From: Actinomycetota bacterium
GTDB lineage: Bacteria; Actinomycetota; Thermoleophilia; Gaiellales; F1-60-MAGs149
Direction: 5' to 3'
DNA length: 17,810 bases
NCBI GenBank assembly: GCA_947481755.1
Contig: CANKHS010000011.1
Span: 1 to 17,810, forward strand
The notes below the pieces were generated by a model. That model did no database searches. It saw only the letters and a program-made list of their open reading frames with translations, and was not told the origin of the DNA. Within the stretch, counting starts at the first letter, position 1. Each line of letters begins with the position of its first letter. Below are positions 6,649-13,880 of the stretch, piece after piece. A program made the translations under genes and the position numbers.

Positions 6649-6702
6649 GTTGTATAGATTCGCACGCCGCCCACCGTTGGCGCCCTCTTGGGTGGCATCG
6701 CC

Positions 6703-6737
6703 AATGTCCAGAAGGGGTCAGGCACGATCTGGACATT
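6703..6737 (+). repeat. 35-nt palindromic element, copy 1
   Basis: Ten-nt perfect arms AATGTCCAGA and TCTGGACATT surround the 15-nt core AGGGGTCAGGCACGA, in plus orientation. It is the exact reverse complement of copies 2 and 3. Confidence 0.95.
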
Positions 6738-6762
6738 AGCTGACGAGCTAGCTCGTCTAGCG

Positions 6763-6797
6763 AATGTCCAGATCGTGCCTGACCCCTTCTGGACATT
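6763..6797 (-). repeat. 35-nt palindromic element, copy 2
   Basis: Same arms and core as copy 1 but inverted, 25 nt away. It is followed on the plus strand by GGCGG, which extends the match to copy 1. Confidence 0.95.
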
Positions 6798-6819
6798 GGC
6801 GGCCGAGAGTGGCGATGCT

Positions 6820-6852
6820 CTACGTGAGACCAAGCAACGCGCGGGCGACGCT
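6820..6852 (-). pseudogene. Relic/duplicate of the ftsY C-terminal end
   Basis: Read on the minus strand in the ftsY frame, this stretch encodes SVARALLGLT followed by TAG, then AG. The functional ftsY ends SFARALLGLA, TAG, AG. Codon by codon the differences are TCA/AGC (both Ser), TTT/GTC, GCT/GCC, GCC/GCG, CTC/CTT, GGC/GGT and GCG/ACG; three codons are identical, five of the seven changes are silent, and two give conservative substitutions. It lies between repeat copies 2 and 3, with the stops 81 nt apart. It is too short to be expressed alone; a remnant of an older or allelic ftsY end is the best reading. Confidence 0.65.
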
Positions 6853-6857
6853 ACGTG

Positions 6858-6892
6858 AATGTCCAGATCGTGCCTGACCCCTTCTGGACATT
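6858..6892 (-). repeat. 35-nt palindromic element, copy 3
   Basis: Exact copy in the same orientation as copy 2, 95 nt from it. It lies 8 nt beyond the ftsY stop, so it is in the immediate 3' untranslated region of ftsY and could act as its transcript end or stability hairpin. Confidence 0.95.
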
Positions 6893-6900
6893 GGACACCT

Positions 6901-7872
6901 CTACGCGAGGCCGAGCAAGGCGCGAGCAAATGAGTCGGCGTCGAACGCGCGGAGGTCGTCGAGCGACTCCCCTACGCCGATCAGCTTGATCGGCACACCG
7001 AGTTCGTGCGCGATCGCGAGTGCGATGCCGCCTTTGGCCGTGCCGTCCAGTTTCGTCAGCACGATTCCCGTCAAAGGTGTCGCCTCGCTGAACTGGCGCG
7101 CCTGCACCAGTCCGTTCTGTCCCGTCGTCGCATCGAGCACCAAGAGGGTCTCGTGCGGAGCGCCCTCCATGCGGCCGGCGATGACACGACGAATCTTGGC
7201 GAGCTCGTCCATCAGGCCAATCTGCGTCTGCAGGCGCCCTGCCGTATCGACCAGCACGACGTCGCGGCCACGCGCCACGGCCGCCTCCATGCCGTCGTAG
7301 GCCACCGCAGCCGGATCCTGCCCGTGCGACGAACCGACGAAGTCGGCGCCCGCGCGGTTCGCCCAGGCCTCGAGCTGCTCGTCGGCAGCCGCGCGGAACG
7401 TGTCTGCCGCCGCCACGACGACCGACTTATCGACACGACGGAGGTGCTCGGCAAGTTTGCCGACCGTCGTCGTCTTCCCTGTCCCGTTGACGCCGACCAT
7501 CAGGATCACCGTCGGCTTGTGGGAGATATCGATGCGCGCCTCTGCACCCGACAGGAGATCGGCGATCTCCTCGGCCAAGGCAGGCGCGAGGTCTTCGCCG
7601 GGAGTCATGCCACCCGCGGCAGCACGCCGCTCGAGACGGCCAATAATCTCGACGGTTGCTGGCACACCGCAGTCGGCGAGGAGCAGTGCCTCTTCAAGTC
7701 GTTCCCACGCCTCGGCGTCATCAGGGTCGAAGGCAATGGCCTGGATCTGGCCCGTCAGCGCCTTGCTCGACTTGGCGAGCCCGTCGACGAGTCGGCGGAA
7801 GAACCCCCCACCCTCCTCGGTTGCCTCGACCTCTGGCTCAGCGAACTCGACGTCGCCAAGGCCCGAGAACAT
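6901..7872 (-). CDS. ftsY: Signal recognition particle receptor FtsY
   Basis: Membrane-associated GTPase that receives SRP-ribosome complexes by pairing its NG domain with that of Ffh. From ATG 7872 the protein has 323 residues: a short acidic leader (1-20), the N domain from GGFFRRLVDGLAKSSKALTGQI, P-loop GVNGTGKTT (127-135), DTAGRLQTQIGLMDELAKI (209-227) and TKLDGTAKGG (273-282). It ends GVPIKLIGVGESLDDLRAFDADSFARALLGLA. The frame continues upstream to 7944 inside smc, with other candidate starts (GTG 7890). None has a good SD, so the exact start is uncertain; 7872 avoids overlap with smc, whose stop is 22 nt upstream. The long acidic A domain of E. coli FtsY is absent, as in many Gram-positives. 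A second copy of its last codons lies downstream. Confidence 0.95.
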   Translation of the reverse strand: MFSGLGDVEFAEPEVEATEEGGGFFRRLVDGLAKSSKALTGQIQAIAFDPDDAEAWERLEEALLLADCGVPATVEIIGRLERRAAAGGMTPGEDLAPALAEEIADLLSGAEARIDISHKPTVILMVGVNGTGKTTTVGKLAEHLRRVDKSVVVAAADTFRAAADEQLEAWANRAGADFVGSSHGQDPAAVAYDGMEAAVARGRDVVLVDTAGRLQTQIGLMDELAKIRRVIAGRMEGAPHETLLVLDATTGQNGLVQARQFSEATPLTGIVLTKLDGTAKGGIALAIAHELGVPIKLIGVGESLDDLRAFDADSFARALLGLA

Positions 7873-7894
7873 CAGGTGCGGGTCGGCCACGGTG

Positions 7895-10800
7895 TTACGA
7901 ACCGCTCGGCGACGGGGCAGCGCTGAGCGTGCCCGTCGGGCCATCGCTCTGACGCGGCAACCGACGCGAGATCACCTGAGAGACGCCGTTGCCCGGCATC
8001 GAGACGCCATACAGCGCGTCGGCGGATTCCATCGTGCCGGCCTGGTGCGTGATGACGACGAACTGCGCGCGGTCACGGAAGCGCTCGACCAGTTCGAGGA
8101 AGCGATCGATGTTGACCTCGTCGAGTGCGGCATCGACTTCGTCGAGAACATAGAAGGGGCTCGGGCGGGCGAGCATCAGAGCGAAGGTGAAGCCAAGTGC
8201 TGCCATCGACTTCTCGCCGCCTGAAAGCACCGACAGCGAGCGAATCTTCTTGCCGGCAGGCTGAACTTCCAGCTCGACACCCGGTTCGGGGACCTCGACG
8301 ACGGCGTCAATATCCTCGCCCTCGGGCTCGGCCTCCACGCCTGGCTCGTCCTCAGTAGCCTCAGCCGGATCAAGTTCAACCAGCTCAGCGGGCTCAACCA
8401 GGCGGAGGCGACCACTGCCACCCGGGAAGAGTGTGCCGATCACCTCGGCGAAGCCTGCCTCAACCGTCGAGTACGTCGACTCGAAGCGATTGCGGATCTC
8501 GGTGCCGAGTTCTCGCACCAACTTGCGCAGTTCTGCGACAGACGTCTCGAGATCGGTGATCTGCTCACCGATATCGTCGGCCTCGGCCTTGGCCTCCTCG
8601 TACGCCTCCTTGGCGAGCGGGTTGACCGCGCCGAGTTGGACGATCCGACGCTCGAGCCGTTCGACCTTGCCTTCGCGCATCGTCCGCTCGTCTTCGGGAT
8701 ACGGCTCGGTCATATCGACGAGCTCGCCGCTCTCCTCGCCGCGCTCCTCGCCAAGGGTCTGACGGCGATGGGCGAGCTCCTGCAGGCGTTCCTCACAGCG
8801 CTCGAGCTCGACACCGAGCGCAGCCACACGGCCGGCCCCGTCGCGTCGCGCAGAGCCAAGCCGCGCATCCTCTTCGGCACAGGCGCGTAGTTCTGTGCCG
8901 AGCTCGGCGACGCGCGACTCGCCGGCCTGCGTCTGTGCGCGGGCCGGCTCTCGGAAGCGCTCGGCGGTGACCAGCGCTGCGCGGATCGTTTCGAGAATCG
9001 TCGGTAGTTGCTTGGTGACCGCAGCGAGTCGATCTGCACCATTCTGAGCGGCCTCGGCTTGGCGTTCTTGCTCGACGGCGAGCGCACGGAGACGGGCGCC
9101 TTCGACGCGAGCACGTTCGGCACGCTCCTCGGATGCGGCCCGACGTCCACGCCGATCCGCAACTTCGTTTTGCAGTGAGACGCGGACGGCTTCGGCGGCC
9201 TCGTGCTCGACGGTGCGCTCGGCGACCCGCTCCCGCAAGGCGACGAGCCCCGACTCGAGTGCCGTAAATTCGATCTGCGCTGCGGCGGCACGAGCCTCGC
9301 TCTGCTCGGCCTCGTCGCTCGCGGTGCGCAGACGCTCGCCCGTGGCCTCGTCCTGCCGCGCAAGCCGATCGGCCTCACGCGTTGCCTCTGCCAATTCGCG
9401 CTCGAGTCGCAATTGCGCGTCGCGCGCCTCGGCAACGGCACTGCGGGCATTCGTTTCGGCCTGCTCGACCGTCGTGCGAGCCTCGGTTGCGTTGATCAGG
9501 CTCGACGCGGCAGCGTCGCGCGCGCTCGCATCCTCGCGCACCTGTTGCTCGACACCAGCAAGATCGCGCTTGCGCTCCAACGCGCGACCAGCCGCGTCGC
9601 CGGCACGGAAGGCAATGCCGCGATCGGCGTCGAAGCCACGACCATCGGCGAGCACGCCGATGCCGCGCTTGACGGCCAGCAAATCGGCGGGGCGATCGAT
9701 CAACAGCACGCCGTCGAGCAGGCCCGCCGGAATATCGCCAATCAACTCCACACGAGAACTGAGCGGCACGCCGGGCCCCTCGGCCTGACGGGTGGGCAGG
9801 CGGTCGAGACAGAGCAGCGCGGCGCCTTCGAGCGCATCGTCGGCCAGCAGGTCGACGGCGTCGCTCGCGACACGCGCAACGGCCTCTGTGGCACGCCACG
9901 AGAGCACGGCCGCGACGGCGCGTTCGACACCAGACTCGGGCCGGATCTGATCGGCGACGAGCGAGACGCCACGGTCGCGCAGGCGCACGAGCGCACCGTC
10001 TAGGCCGTCACCACGCGCAACGGACTGCCGCAACTCGTTGAGGCGCGCATCAGAGGACTGCGCCTTGGCGTCGGCGGCAGCAGCATCGCCACGGACCTGG
10101 GCCTCCTGCGTGCGGGCGCGATCTGCGGCACTACGCGCCTCTTGCTCGAGTCGCTCGGCCTCGGCCAATGCCTCACGGGCGCTGACGACGTTGGCCTCGA
10201 TGACCTCAAGTGCGATCTGCGCTTCGCGGCGGGCCGTTTCGCGATCGCCGATGCCTTCAGTCAATTCTGCGCGACGCAGGGTGGCGGCTGCGGCTCGCTC
10301 GCGATTCTCCGTGGCCTCTGCCTGAGCGCGTGCGAGACGCCCCTCGTGTTCTGCCTCGGCACGTCGAGCCTCGAGCGCCGACGACAGCGCGACCTCCGAG
10401 GCCTGCGTAGCGGCAGCGAAGCGATCTTCGACGCCCGTGTCGTCGGGGTCGGCAGCGAGCTCGGAACGCTCGCGCTCTGCGTCTACCTCGACCGACGCGG
10501 CAGCCGATGCCGTCGTTGCGGCCTCATCGATCAATCGACCGGCGCGGATGCGGAGGCGCTCGACATCGTGCGCAAACTCCTCGCCTCGCTCCTCGAGTTG
10601 CGCGGTGCGGTCCGTTAGGCGTTCGACACCAGCATCGAGGCGTTGCACGAGGCGCGAAGCTGCCTCCTGCTCACTAACGAGGGCGCCCAGCGCAGCCTCG
10701 GCGGCCTCGCGCCGCGCGATGATCGCCGCGGCATCGGTATCGAGCTTTTCCTGAGCAGCCTTGGCTTCACGGGCGTCGTTCTGTCGCGCCTGGCGATCGC

Positions 10801-11515
10801 GCCGCGCCTCGGCAATGGCCGACAGCACGAGTTCCAGCCGGAGCTCGAGCAGTTCGGCGGCGAGCAGCGCAGCGCGTTCCGCCGCGGAGGCCTGGAGTGC
10901 GAGCGGGCGCAACCGGCCCTGAATCTCGGCCTGACGCGTACGCGCCTCGACGAGGTGCCGCTCGACGCGATTGAGTTTTTGCTGAGCGCGAATGCGGCGA
11001 CGCTTGTACTTGCCAAGCCCCGCCACTTCTTCGATCAGACCGCGTCGGGCGGTGGGACTGGCCAGCAGCACCTGATCAACTTGGTTCTGTCCAATGATCG
11101 CGTGACTGTCACGCCCAAGGCCGACATCGGCCAAGACTTCATGGACATCGAGTCGACGCACCGGGACGCGATTGAGCAGGTAGGCGCTGTCACCATCGCG
11201 ACTCAGTCGACGCAGTACCGACAACTCGGGCCGACCACCTGGCGCGACGCCGCCCTCGTCTTCGAGCACGATTTCGACTTCTGCCAGGCCGGCGGCGGCT
11301 CGACTCTCGGAGCCACTAAAGAGCACGTCCATGCCGGTCGTAACGCGCACCTCGGACGGTGCCGACGACGCCATCGCCCAGCGGAGCGCTTCGGCGATGT
11401 TCGACTTGCCTGAGCCGTTGGGCCCGACGATGACGCCGACACCCTTATCGAAATGGAGCTCCGTCTCGTCGGCGAAGCTCTTAAAACCCTTGATGCGAAT
11501 GCGGGTGAGCCTCAT
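7895..11515 (-). CDS. smc: Chromosome segregation protein SMC
   Basis: Homodimeric condensin ATPase that compacts and segregates the chromosome with ScpA/ScpB. The 1206 residues have the family layout: head with MRLTRIRIKGFKSFADE and Walker A GPNGSGKS (31-38), a long Glu/Ala/Arg-rich coiled coil to about 490, and a hinge at roughly 495-630 (GDGLDGALVRLRDRGVSLVADQI onward). The return coil follows, then signature LSGGEKS (from 1097) and Walker B FYVLDEVDAALDE (LDEVD 1124-1128). Between LRLVEPAEL and ELEVQPAGKK there is an extra Glu/Asp/Pro-rich stretch of about 30 residues, not present in B. subtilis SMC as I recall it. Its ATG overlaps the rnc stop (ATGA). ScpA and ScpB are not in the window. 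Confidence 0.97.
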   Translation of the reverse strand: MRLTRIRIKGFKSFADETELHFDKGVGVIVGPNGSGKSNIAEALRWAMASSAPSEVRVTTGMDVLFSGSESRAAAGLAEVEIVLEDEGGVAPGGRPELSVLRRLSRDGDSAYLLNRVPVRRLDVHEVLADVGLGRDSHAIIGQNQVDQVLLASPTARRGLIEEVAGLGKYKRRRIRAQQKLNRVERHLVEARTRQAEIQGRLRPLALQASAAERAALLAAELLELRLELVLSAIAEARRDRQARQNDAREAKAAQEKLDTDAAAIIARREAAEAALGALVSEQEAASRLVQRLDAGVERLTDRTAQLEERGEEFAHDVERLRIRAGRLIDEAATTASAAASVEVDAERERSELAADPDDTGVEDRFAAATQASEVALSSALEARRAEAEHEGRLARAQAEATENRERAAAATLRRAELTEGIGDRETARREAQIALEVIEANVVSAREALAEAERLEQEARSAADRARTQEAQVRGDAAAADAKAQSSDARLNELRQSVARGDGLDGALVRLRDRGVSLVADQIRPESGVERAVAAVLSWRATEAVARVASDAVDLLADDALEGAALLCLDRLPTRQAEGPGVPLSSRVELIGDIPAGLLDGVLLIDRPADLLAVKRGIGVLADGRGFDADRGIAFRAGDAAGRALERKRDLAGVEQQVREDASARDAAASSLINATEARTTVEQAETNARSAVAEARDAQLRLERELAEATREADRLARQDEATGERLRTASDEAEQSEARAAAAQIEFTALESGLVALRERVAERTVEHEAAEAVRVSLQNEVADRRGRRAASEERAERARVEGARLRALAVEQERQAEAAQNGADRLAAVTKQLPTILETIRAALVTAERFREPARAQTQAGESRVAELGTELRACAEEDARLGSARRDGAGRVAALGVELERCEERLQELAHRRQTLGEERGEESGELVDMTEPYPEDERTMREGKVERLERRIVQLGAVNPLAKEAYEEAKAEADDIGEQITDLETSVAELRKLVRELGTEIRNRFESTYSTVEAGFAEVIGTLFPGGSGRLRLVEPAELVELDPAEATEDEPGVEAEPEGEDIDAVVEVPEPGVELEVQPAGKKIRSLSVLSGGEKSMAALGFTFALMLARPSPFYVLDEVDAALDEVNIDRFLELVERFRDRAQFVVITHQAGTMESADALYGVSMPGNGVSQVISRRLPRQSDGPTGTLSAAPSPSGS

Positions 11516-12225
11516 GTGGCGTCGCCTGCATCGATGGTGGCGAGCGCACGGCGCGCAGCGGCCTGCTCAGCGGCTCGACGAGACACACCCTCACCCTCGC
11601 CAAGGACATCGCCGTCGATGATCACGACGACTGAGAAGTGCCGTGCGTGCGCTGGTCCTGTTGCCTCCACCACCTCGTACGCTACACGGCGGCCCTGACG
11701 CTGCAGGATCTCTTGGAGTGCCGTCTTGGGGTCAATTCGAGGGTCGAGGGCGTGGTCGACGAGTGGCGCGAAGGCCGTCACCGCCGCCTCACGCGCGACC
11801 TCCCAACCAGCTTCGAGGAAGATCGCACCGAGCGCGGATTCGGCCAAGTCGGCGAGTACCGAGCGATTGAAGGACAGCTGCTTCGCCGTCTCTGCGTACT
11901 TCTCGCCGAGCGCACTCTCGCGCATGCGACCGCCGAGATCCTCGTTACGCGCCACGATCGAGCAAAAGCGAGACGAACGGACCTGGTTCTTGATCCGCGA
12001 CAGCTCACCTTGCGTGGCCTCGGGGAACCGTTCCAAGAGGTACGCGCCGAGCGCGAGGTCGAGCACAGCATCGCCCAGGAACTCGTATCGTTCGTACGAG
12101 TCGCCGGGCGATGCTGCCCAGCTCGAATGCGTCAGCGCGCGGAGACGCGTCGTCGACGCGAGCGCGTCGAGTCGCGTCCCAATCGGGCCCGTGGGCTCAG
12201 TCAGCGCGGGCGACGATGAAGTCAA
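11512..12225 (-). CDS. rnc: Ribonuclease III
   Basis: Double-strand-specific endoribonuclease that processes rRNA precursors and structured mRNAs. The 237 residues show the signature ERYEFLGDAVL (45-55) with metal ligands Glu48 and Asp52, and DLAE (Asp126, Glu129), equivalent to E. coli E41, D45, D114 and E117. A C-terminal dsRNA-binding domain runs from about 165 (DPKTALQEILQRQGRRVAYEVVEATGPAHARHFSVVVIIDG) to the Ala-rich helix RRAAEQAAARRALATI. The first in-frame start is TTG at 12225, which overlaps the end of acpP by 29 nt; no ATG or clear SD is nearby. The true start could be this TTG or another weak codon just downstream. The stop overlaps the smc start by ATGA. The acpP-rnc-smc-ftsY order is common in bacteria. 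Confidence 0.95.
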   Translation of the reverse strand: MTSSSPALTEPTGPIGTRLDALASTTRLRALTHSSWAASPGDSYERYEFLGDAVLDLALGAYLLERFPEATQGELSRIKNQVRSSRFCSIVARNEDLGGRMRESALGEKYAETAKQLSFNRSVLADLAESALGAIFLEAGWEVAREAAVTAFAPLVDHALDPRIDPKTALQEILQRQGRRVAYEVVEATGPAHARHFSVVVIIDGDVLGEGEGVSRRAAEQAAARRALATIDAGDAT

Positions 12226-12442
12226 CGGCGTCGCCGACAGTACCGATCGACTGAGCCTCTTCGTCGGAGATCTTGACGCCGAAGCCCTCTTCGAGGTCCA
12301 TGATCAACTCGACGAGGTCGAGCGAGTCGGCCTGAAGGTCGTCGCGCATGTGCGCTGCCTCGGTGATGTCAGCCGGATCAACGTCAAGACGCTCGACGAG
12401 GATCTCCTGTACTTTCGCCAAAACTTCTGCTCGCTCAGCCAC
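12197..12442 (-). CDS. acpP: Acyl carrier protein
   Basis: Carries growing acyl chains on a 4'-phosphopantetheine arm in type II fatty acid synthesis. The 81-residue acidic protein has the attachment site DSL with Ser40 in DDLQADSLDLVELIMDLEEGFGVKISDEEAQSIGTVGDAVDFI, all typical. The start is GTG, supported by the SD AAGGTGG (12449-12455) six nt upstream. It is the first gene after the only sizeable gap in this part of the cluster, so a promoter upstream is likely. No fab genes are adjacent; in many bacteria acpP lies between fabG/fabF and rnc, whereas here rpmF is directly upstream. Confidence 0.97.
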   Translation of the reverse strand: MAERAEVLAKVQEILVERLDVDPADITEAAHMRDDLQADSLDLVELIMDLEEGFGVKISDEEAQSIGTVGDAVDFIVARAD

Positions 12443-12609
12443 TGTGTTCCACCTTTGTAGTACTCACGTAAACGCTGCCGACATTAGCAGGCGCGGTAAC
12501 GGCTGTACGACACGTTGGCCCCGACGAACGAGCGATACGTCACCCGAAAGACGGCATACGTGCGTCGCCGTGACCACTCGCAGCGAACGCGTTCGAGACG
12601 CGCGGTGCG
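12443..12609. other. rpmF-acpP intergenic region, probable promoter of the acpP-rnc-smc-ftsY unit
   Basis: This 167-bp gap has no convincing gene. It contains the acpP SD, a 12-nt perfect palindrome CGAACGCGTTCG (12584-12595) about 15 nt after the rpmF stop, and on the minus strand a weak extended -10-like TGCTAATGT about 45 nt before acpP. No T-tract terminator was seen. Promoter placement is a guess from spacing. Confidence 0.35.
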
Positions 12610-12798
12610 TTAGCCGACAGGGGCGTCGGTCGTGATGTAGCGCCGACCGCGGTACGTTCCGCAGCTCGGGCACACACGATGAGGCAGTTTCGGAGCGGAA
12701 CAGACCGTGCACGTGGCCACGACAGGAATCGCGATCTTGTGCGTGGCACGACGCTTATCGCGGCGGGCTTTGGACGTTTTCCGTTTGGGGACTGCCAT
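12610..12798 (-). CDS. rpmF: 50S ribosomal protein L32 (zinc-finger form)
   Basis: Large-subunit protein. From ATG 12798 the 62 residues begin MAVPKRKTSKARRDKRRATHKI, the family N-terminus, followed by four cysteines, C30-x2-C33 and C43-x2-C46 (CTVC, CPSC), which form a zinc ribbon. The Zn form marks the C+ paralog. The frame is open 14 codons farther upstream, but the added residues (MRRAEQAFATLRSV) are not family-like. It lies 42 nt after the DUF177 gene, a pair conserved across bacteria (yceD-rpmF). Confidence 0.97.
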   Translation of the reverse strand: MAVPKRKTSKARRDKRRATHKIAIPVVATCTVCSAPKLPHRVCPSCGTYRGRRYITTDAPVG

Positions 12799-12840
12799 AA
12801 CGCTGCGCAGCGTAGCGAACGCCTGCTCGGCGCGTCGCAA

Positions 12841-13359
12841 CTACCCCTCGGAGTCGTCCTTGAGGAGCCCTCGGAGCGCGCCCCAGCGGTCGTCGCCTTC
12901 GGCTGGGACACACGCGCAGACCTCGTGATTGAGGTTCGTTCCGCAGCTCGGACAGAGACCGGCGCAATCCTCGCGACAGAGAATCTTGTGCGGCAACGTC
13001 AGCACGATCGCGTCGGCCGCCCACGTCGCAACATCAAGATCGTCACCCTCGAGGTAGTCGCAGACCTCCTCGGCCTCGGCGCCCTTCTCGGGATGATCCG
13101 CCTGATATTCACGCGCATCGATCGAGACGGGCACCGCGGCCTCCTCGAGACAGCGGTGACACGGACCCAAGATCGTGCTCGAGAGGCGCATCCGCATCAG
13201 GAGTCCCGAGATCAGGCGCGTGATGTCGACGCGCGCGACCACAGGAGCGGCTGGCCCGGAATATGTGACGCCACCGATGATGATGTCGGGCAGTGCAACG
13301 GGCACGTCCAGCGAGCGTTCGACGCCCGGCTCGAGCCGTAGCTGTGCGATATCAATCAT
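12841..13359 (-). CDS. DUF177/YceD family protein (23S rRNA accumulation factor)
   Basis: Homologs are required for normal 23S rRNA accumulation in E. coli and plants and are almost always next to rpmF. The 172 residues show the family pattern: CHRC (67-70) after a beta-rich half, then DADIVL-like WAADAIVLTLPHKILCREDCAGLCPSCGTNLN. The second cluster (Cys128, 132, 136, 139) could make a zinc site with the first. The C-terminal RWGALRGLLKDD resembles the usual 'DPRWAALKKL' end. The start is ATG, 21 nt after the upstream coiled-coil gene. It corresponds to M. tuberculosis Rv2926c by position. Confidence 0.93.
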   Translation of the reverse strand: MIDIAQLRLEPGVERSLDVPVALPDIIIGGVTYSGPAAPVVARVDITRLISGLLMRMRLSSTILGPCHRCLEEAAVPVSIDAREYQADHPEKGAEAEEVCDYLEGDDLDVATWAADAIVLTLPHKILCREDCAGLCPSCGTNLNHEVCACVPAEGDDRWGALRGLLKDDSEG

Positions 13360-13380
13360 GGGTGCCGCCGTTCTGGACGA

Positions 13381-13875
13381 CTACGTCGTGATTTCGGTGA
13401 ACTGCGCCGAGCCACCCTCGGTGCGCTCCGGCGATGCGCTCGCCAGCTGGCCGCGGCCACGCTGAACGGCACCGAGGAACTTGCCGAGGTTCGTCTCGAG
13501 CGTGCCGAGGATCTCGTCGGCATAGTCCTCTGCGCCGAGTCGGATCTCGCGCTCGCGATTACGGGCGTTCTCGAGGATCTCCTGCGCCTGGCGCTCGGCC
13601 AACCGCACGACCTCTTGCTGCGACGCTTCGCGCTGCGCAATCTCGCGGGCCTCAACGACGATACGCTCGGCTTCGCGCTTGGCCTCGCCGAGCATCTCCT
13701 GACGCTCCTTGACGATCCAACGTGCCTGCTTGATCTCGTCAGGAATCGTCGCGCGCATCTGGTCGAGAATCTCCCAGATTTCTTCGCGATCGATGCGGAC
13801 CTGATCGGTCAGCGGCACCGCTTTGGCGTTGTGGACAAGCTCGTCGAGCTTGTCAATGAGGACGAGGACATCCAT
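13381..13875 (-). CDS. DivIVA/SepIVA-like coiled-coil protein
   Basis: From ATG 13875 the product is 164 residues: MDVLVLIDKLDELVHNAKAVPLTDQVRIDREEIWEILDQMRATIPDEIKQARWIVKERQEML, then a long charged helix (AKREAERIVVEAREIAQREASQQEVVRLAERQAQEILENARNREREI) of coiled-coil character, and a Ser/Gly tail. By position it is the counterpart of Rv2927c, whose M. smegmatis homolog is SepIVA, an essential septation factor. Such proteins are also often annotated as ATP synthase subunit b-like because of the helix. No transmembrane segment is visible, which argues against a true subunit b. The start is fixed by a strong SD, AAGGAG five nt upstream, overlapping the coaD stop; the frame upstream lies inside coaD and is not family-like. 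Confidence 0.85.
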   Translation of the reverse strand: MDVLVLIDKLDELVHNAKAVPLTDQVRIDREEIWEILDQMRATIPDEIKQARWIVKERQEMLGEAKREAERIVVEAREIAQREASQQEVVRLAERQAQEILENARNREREIRLGAEDYADEILGTLETNLGKFLGAVQRGRGQLASASPERTEGGSAQFTEITT

Positions 13876-13880
13876 GAGGT

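Larger units (their letters stand above)
6699..6801. repeat. 103-nt giant inverted repeat made of two 35-nt elements
   Basis: Arms 6699-6737 and 6763-6801 are 39 nt and perfect reverse complements. The 25-nt interior contains the perfect 16-nt palindrome GACGAGCTAGCTCGTC (6742-6757). The symmetry centres of arms and inner palindrome differ by half a base, suggesting a one-base indel since formation. A transcript from ftsY into phr would fold into a very stable hairpin here. Confidence 0.9.
6649..6900. other. ftsY-phr intergenic region: palindromic repeats and relic ftsY tail
   Basis: This 252-bp gap holds no credible gene. From the phr side there are about 50 bp of GC-rich sequence with no clear promoter (CTATAC lies 4 nt from the phr GTG). 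Then comes an inverted pair of 35-nt elements around a 16-nt palindrome, a duplicate of the ftsY 3' terminus, and a third 35-nt element that ends 8 nt before the ftsY stop. Further pairing of GCATCGCC (6695-6702) with GGCGATGC (6811-6818) could enlarge the hairpin. Confidence 0.85.

Noticed and set aside
6699..6801. Insertion sequence
   Set aside because: No transposase reading frame and only 25 nt between the arms; at most a non-autonomous palindrome.
6699..6892. CRISPR array
   Set aside because: Only three copies, one inverted, with unequal spacers (25 and 60 nt), one of which contains an ftsY relic; no cas genes.
6645..6929. Minus-strand 94-codon open frame across the ftsY-phr gap
   Set aside because: Made largely from the palindromic repeats; it overlaps the end of ftsY in another frame and has no SD or family resemblance.
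9203..10003. Plus-strand open frame (266 codons) opposite smc
   Set aside because: Lies wholly within the SMC hinge and coiled-coil coding region in antisense; no motif or SD.
12443..12609. tRNA or small RNA gene in the rpmF-acpP gap
   Set aside because: No cloverleaf, no T-loop GTTCGAATCC-like stretch in the right context, and only a 12-nt loopless palindrome.
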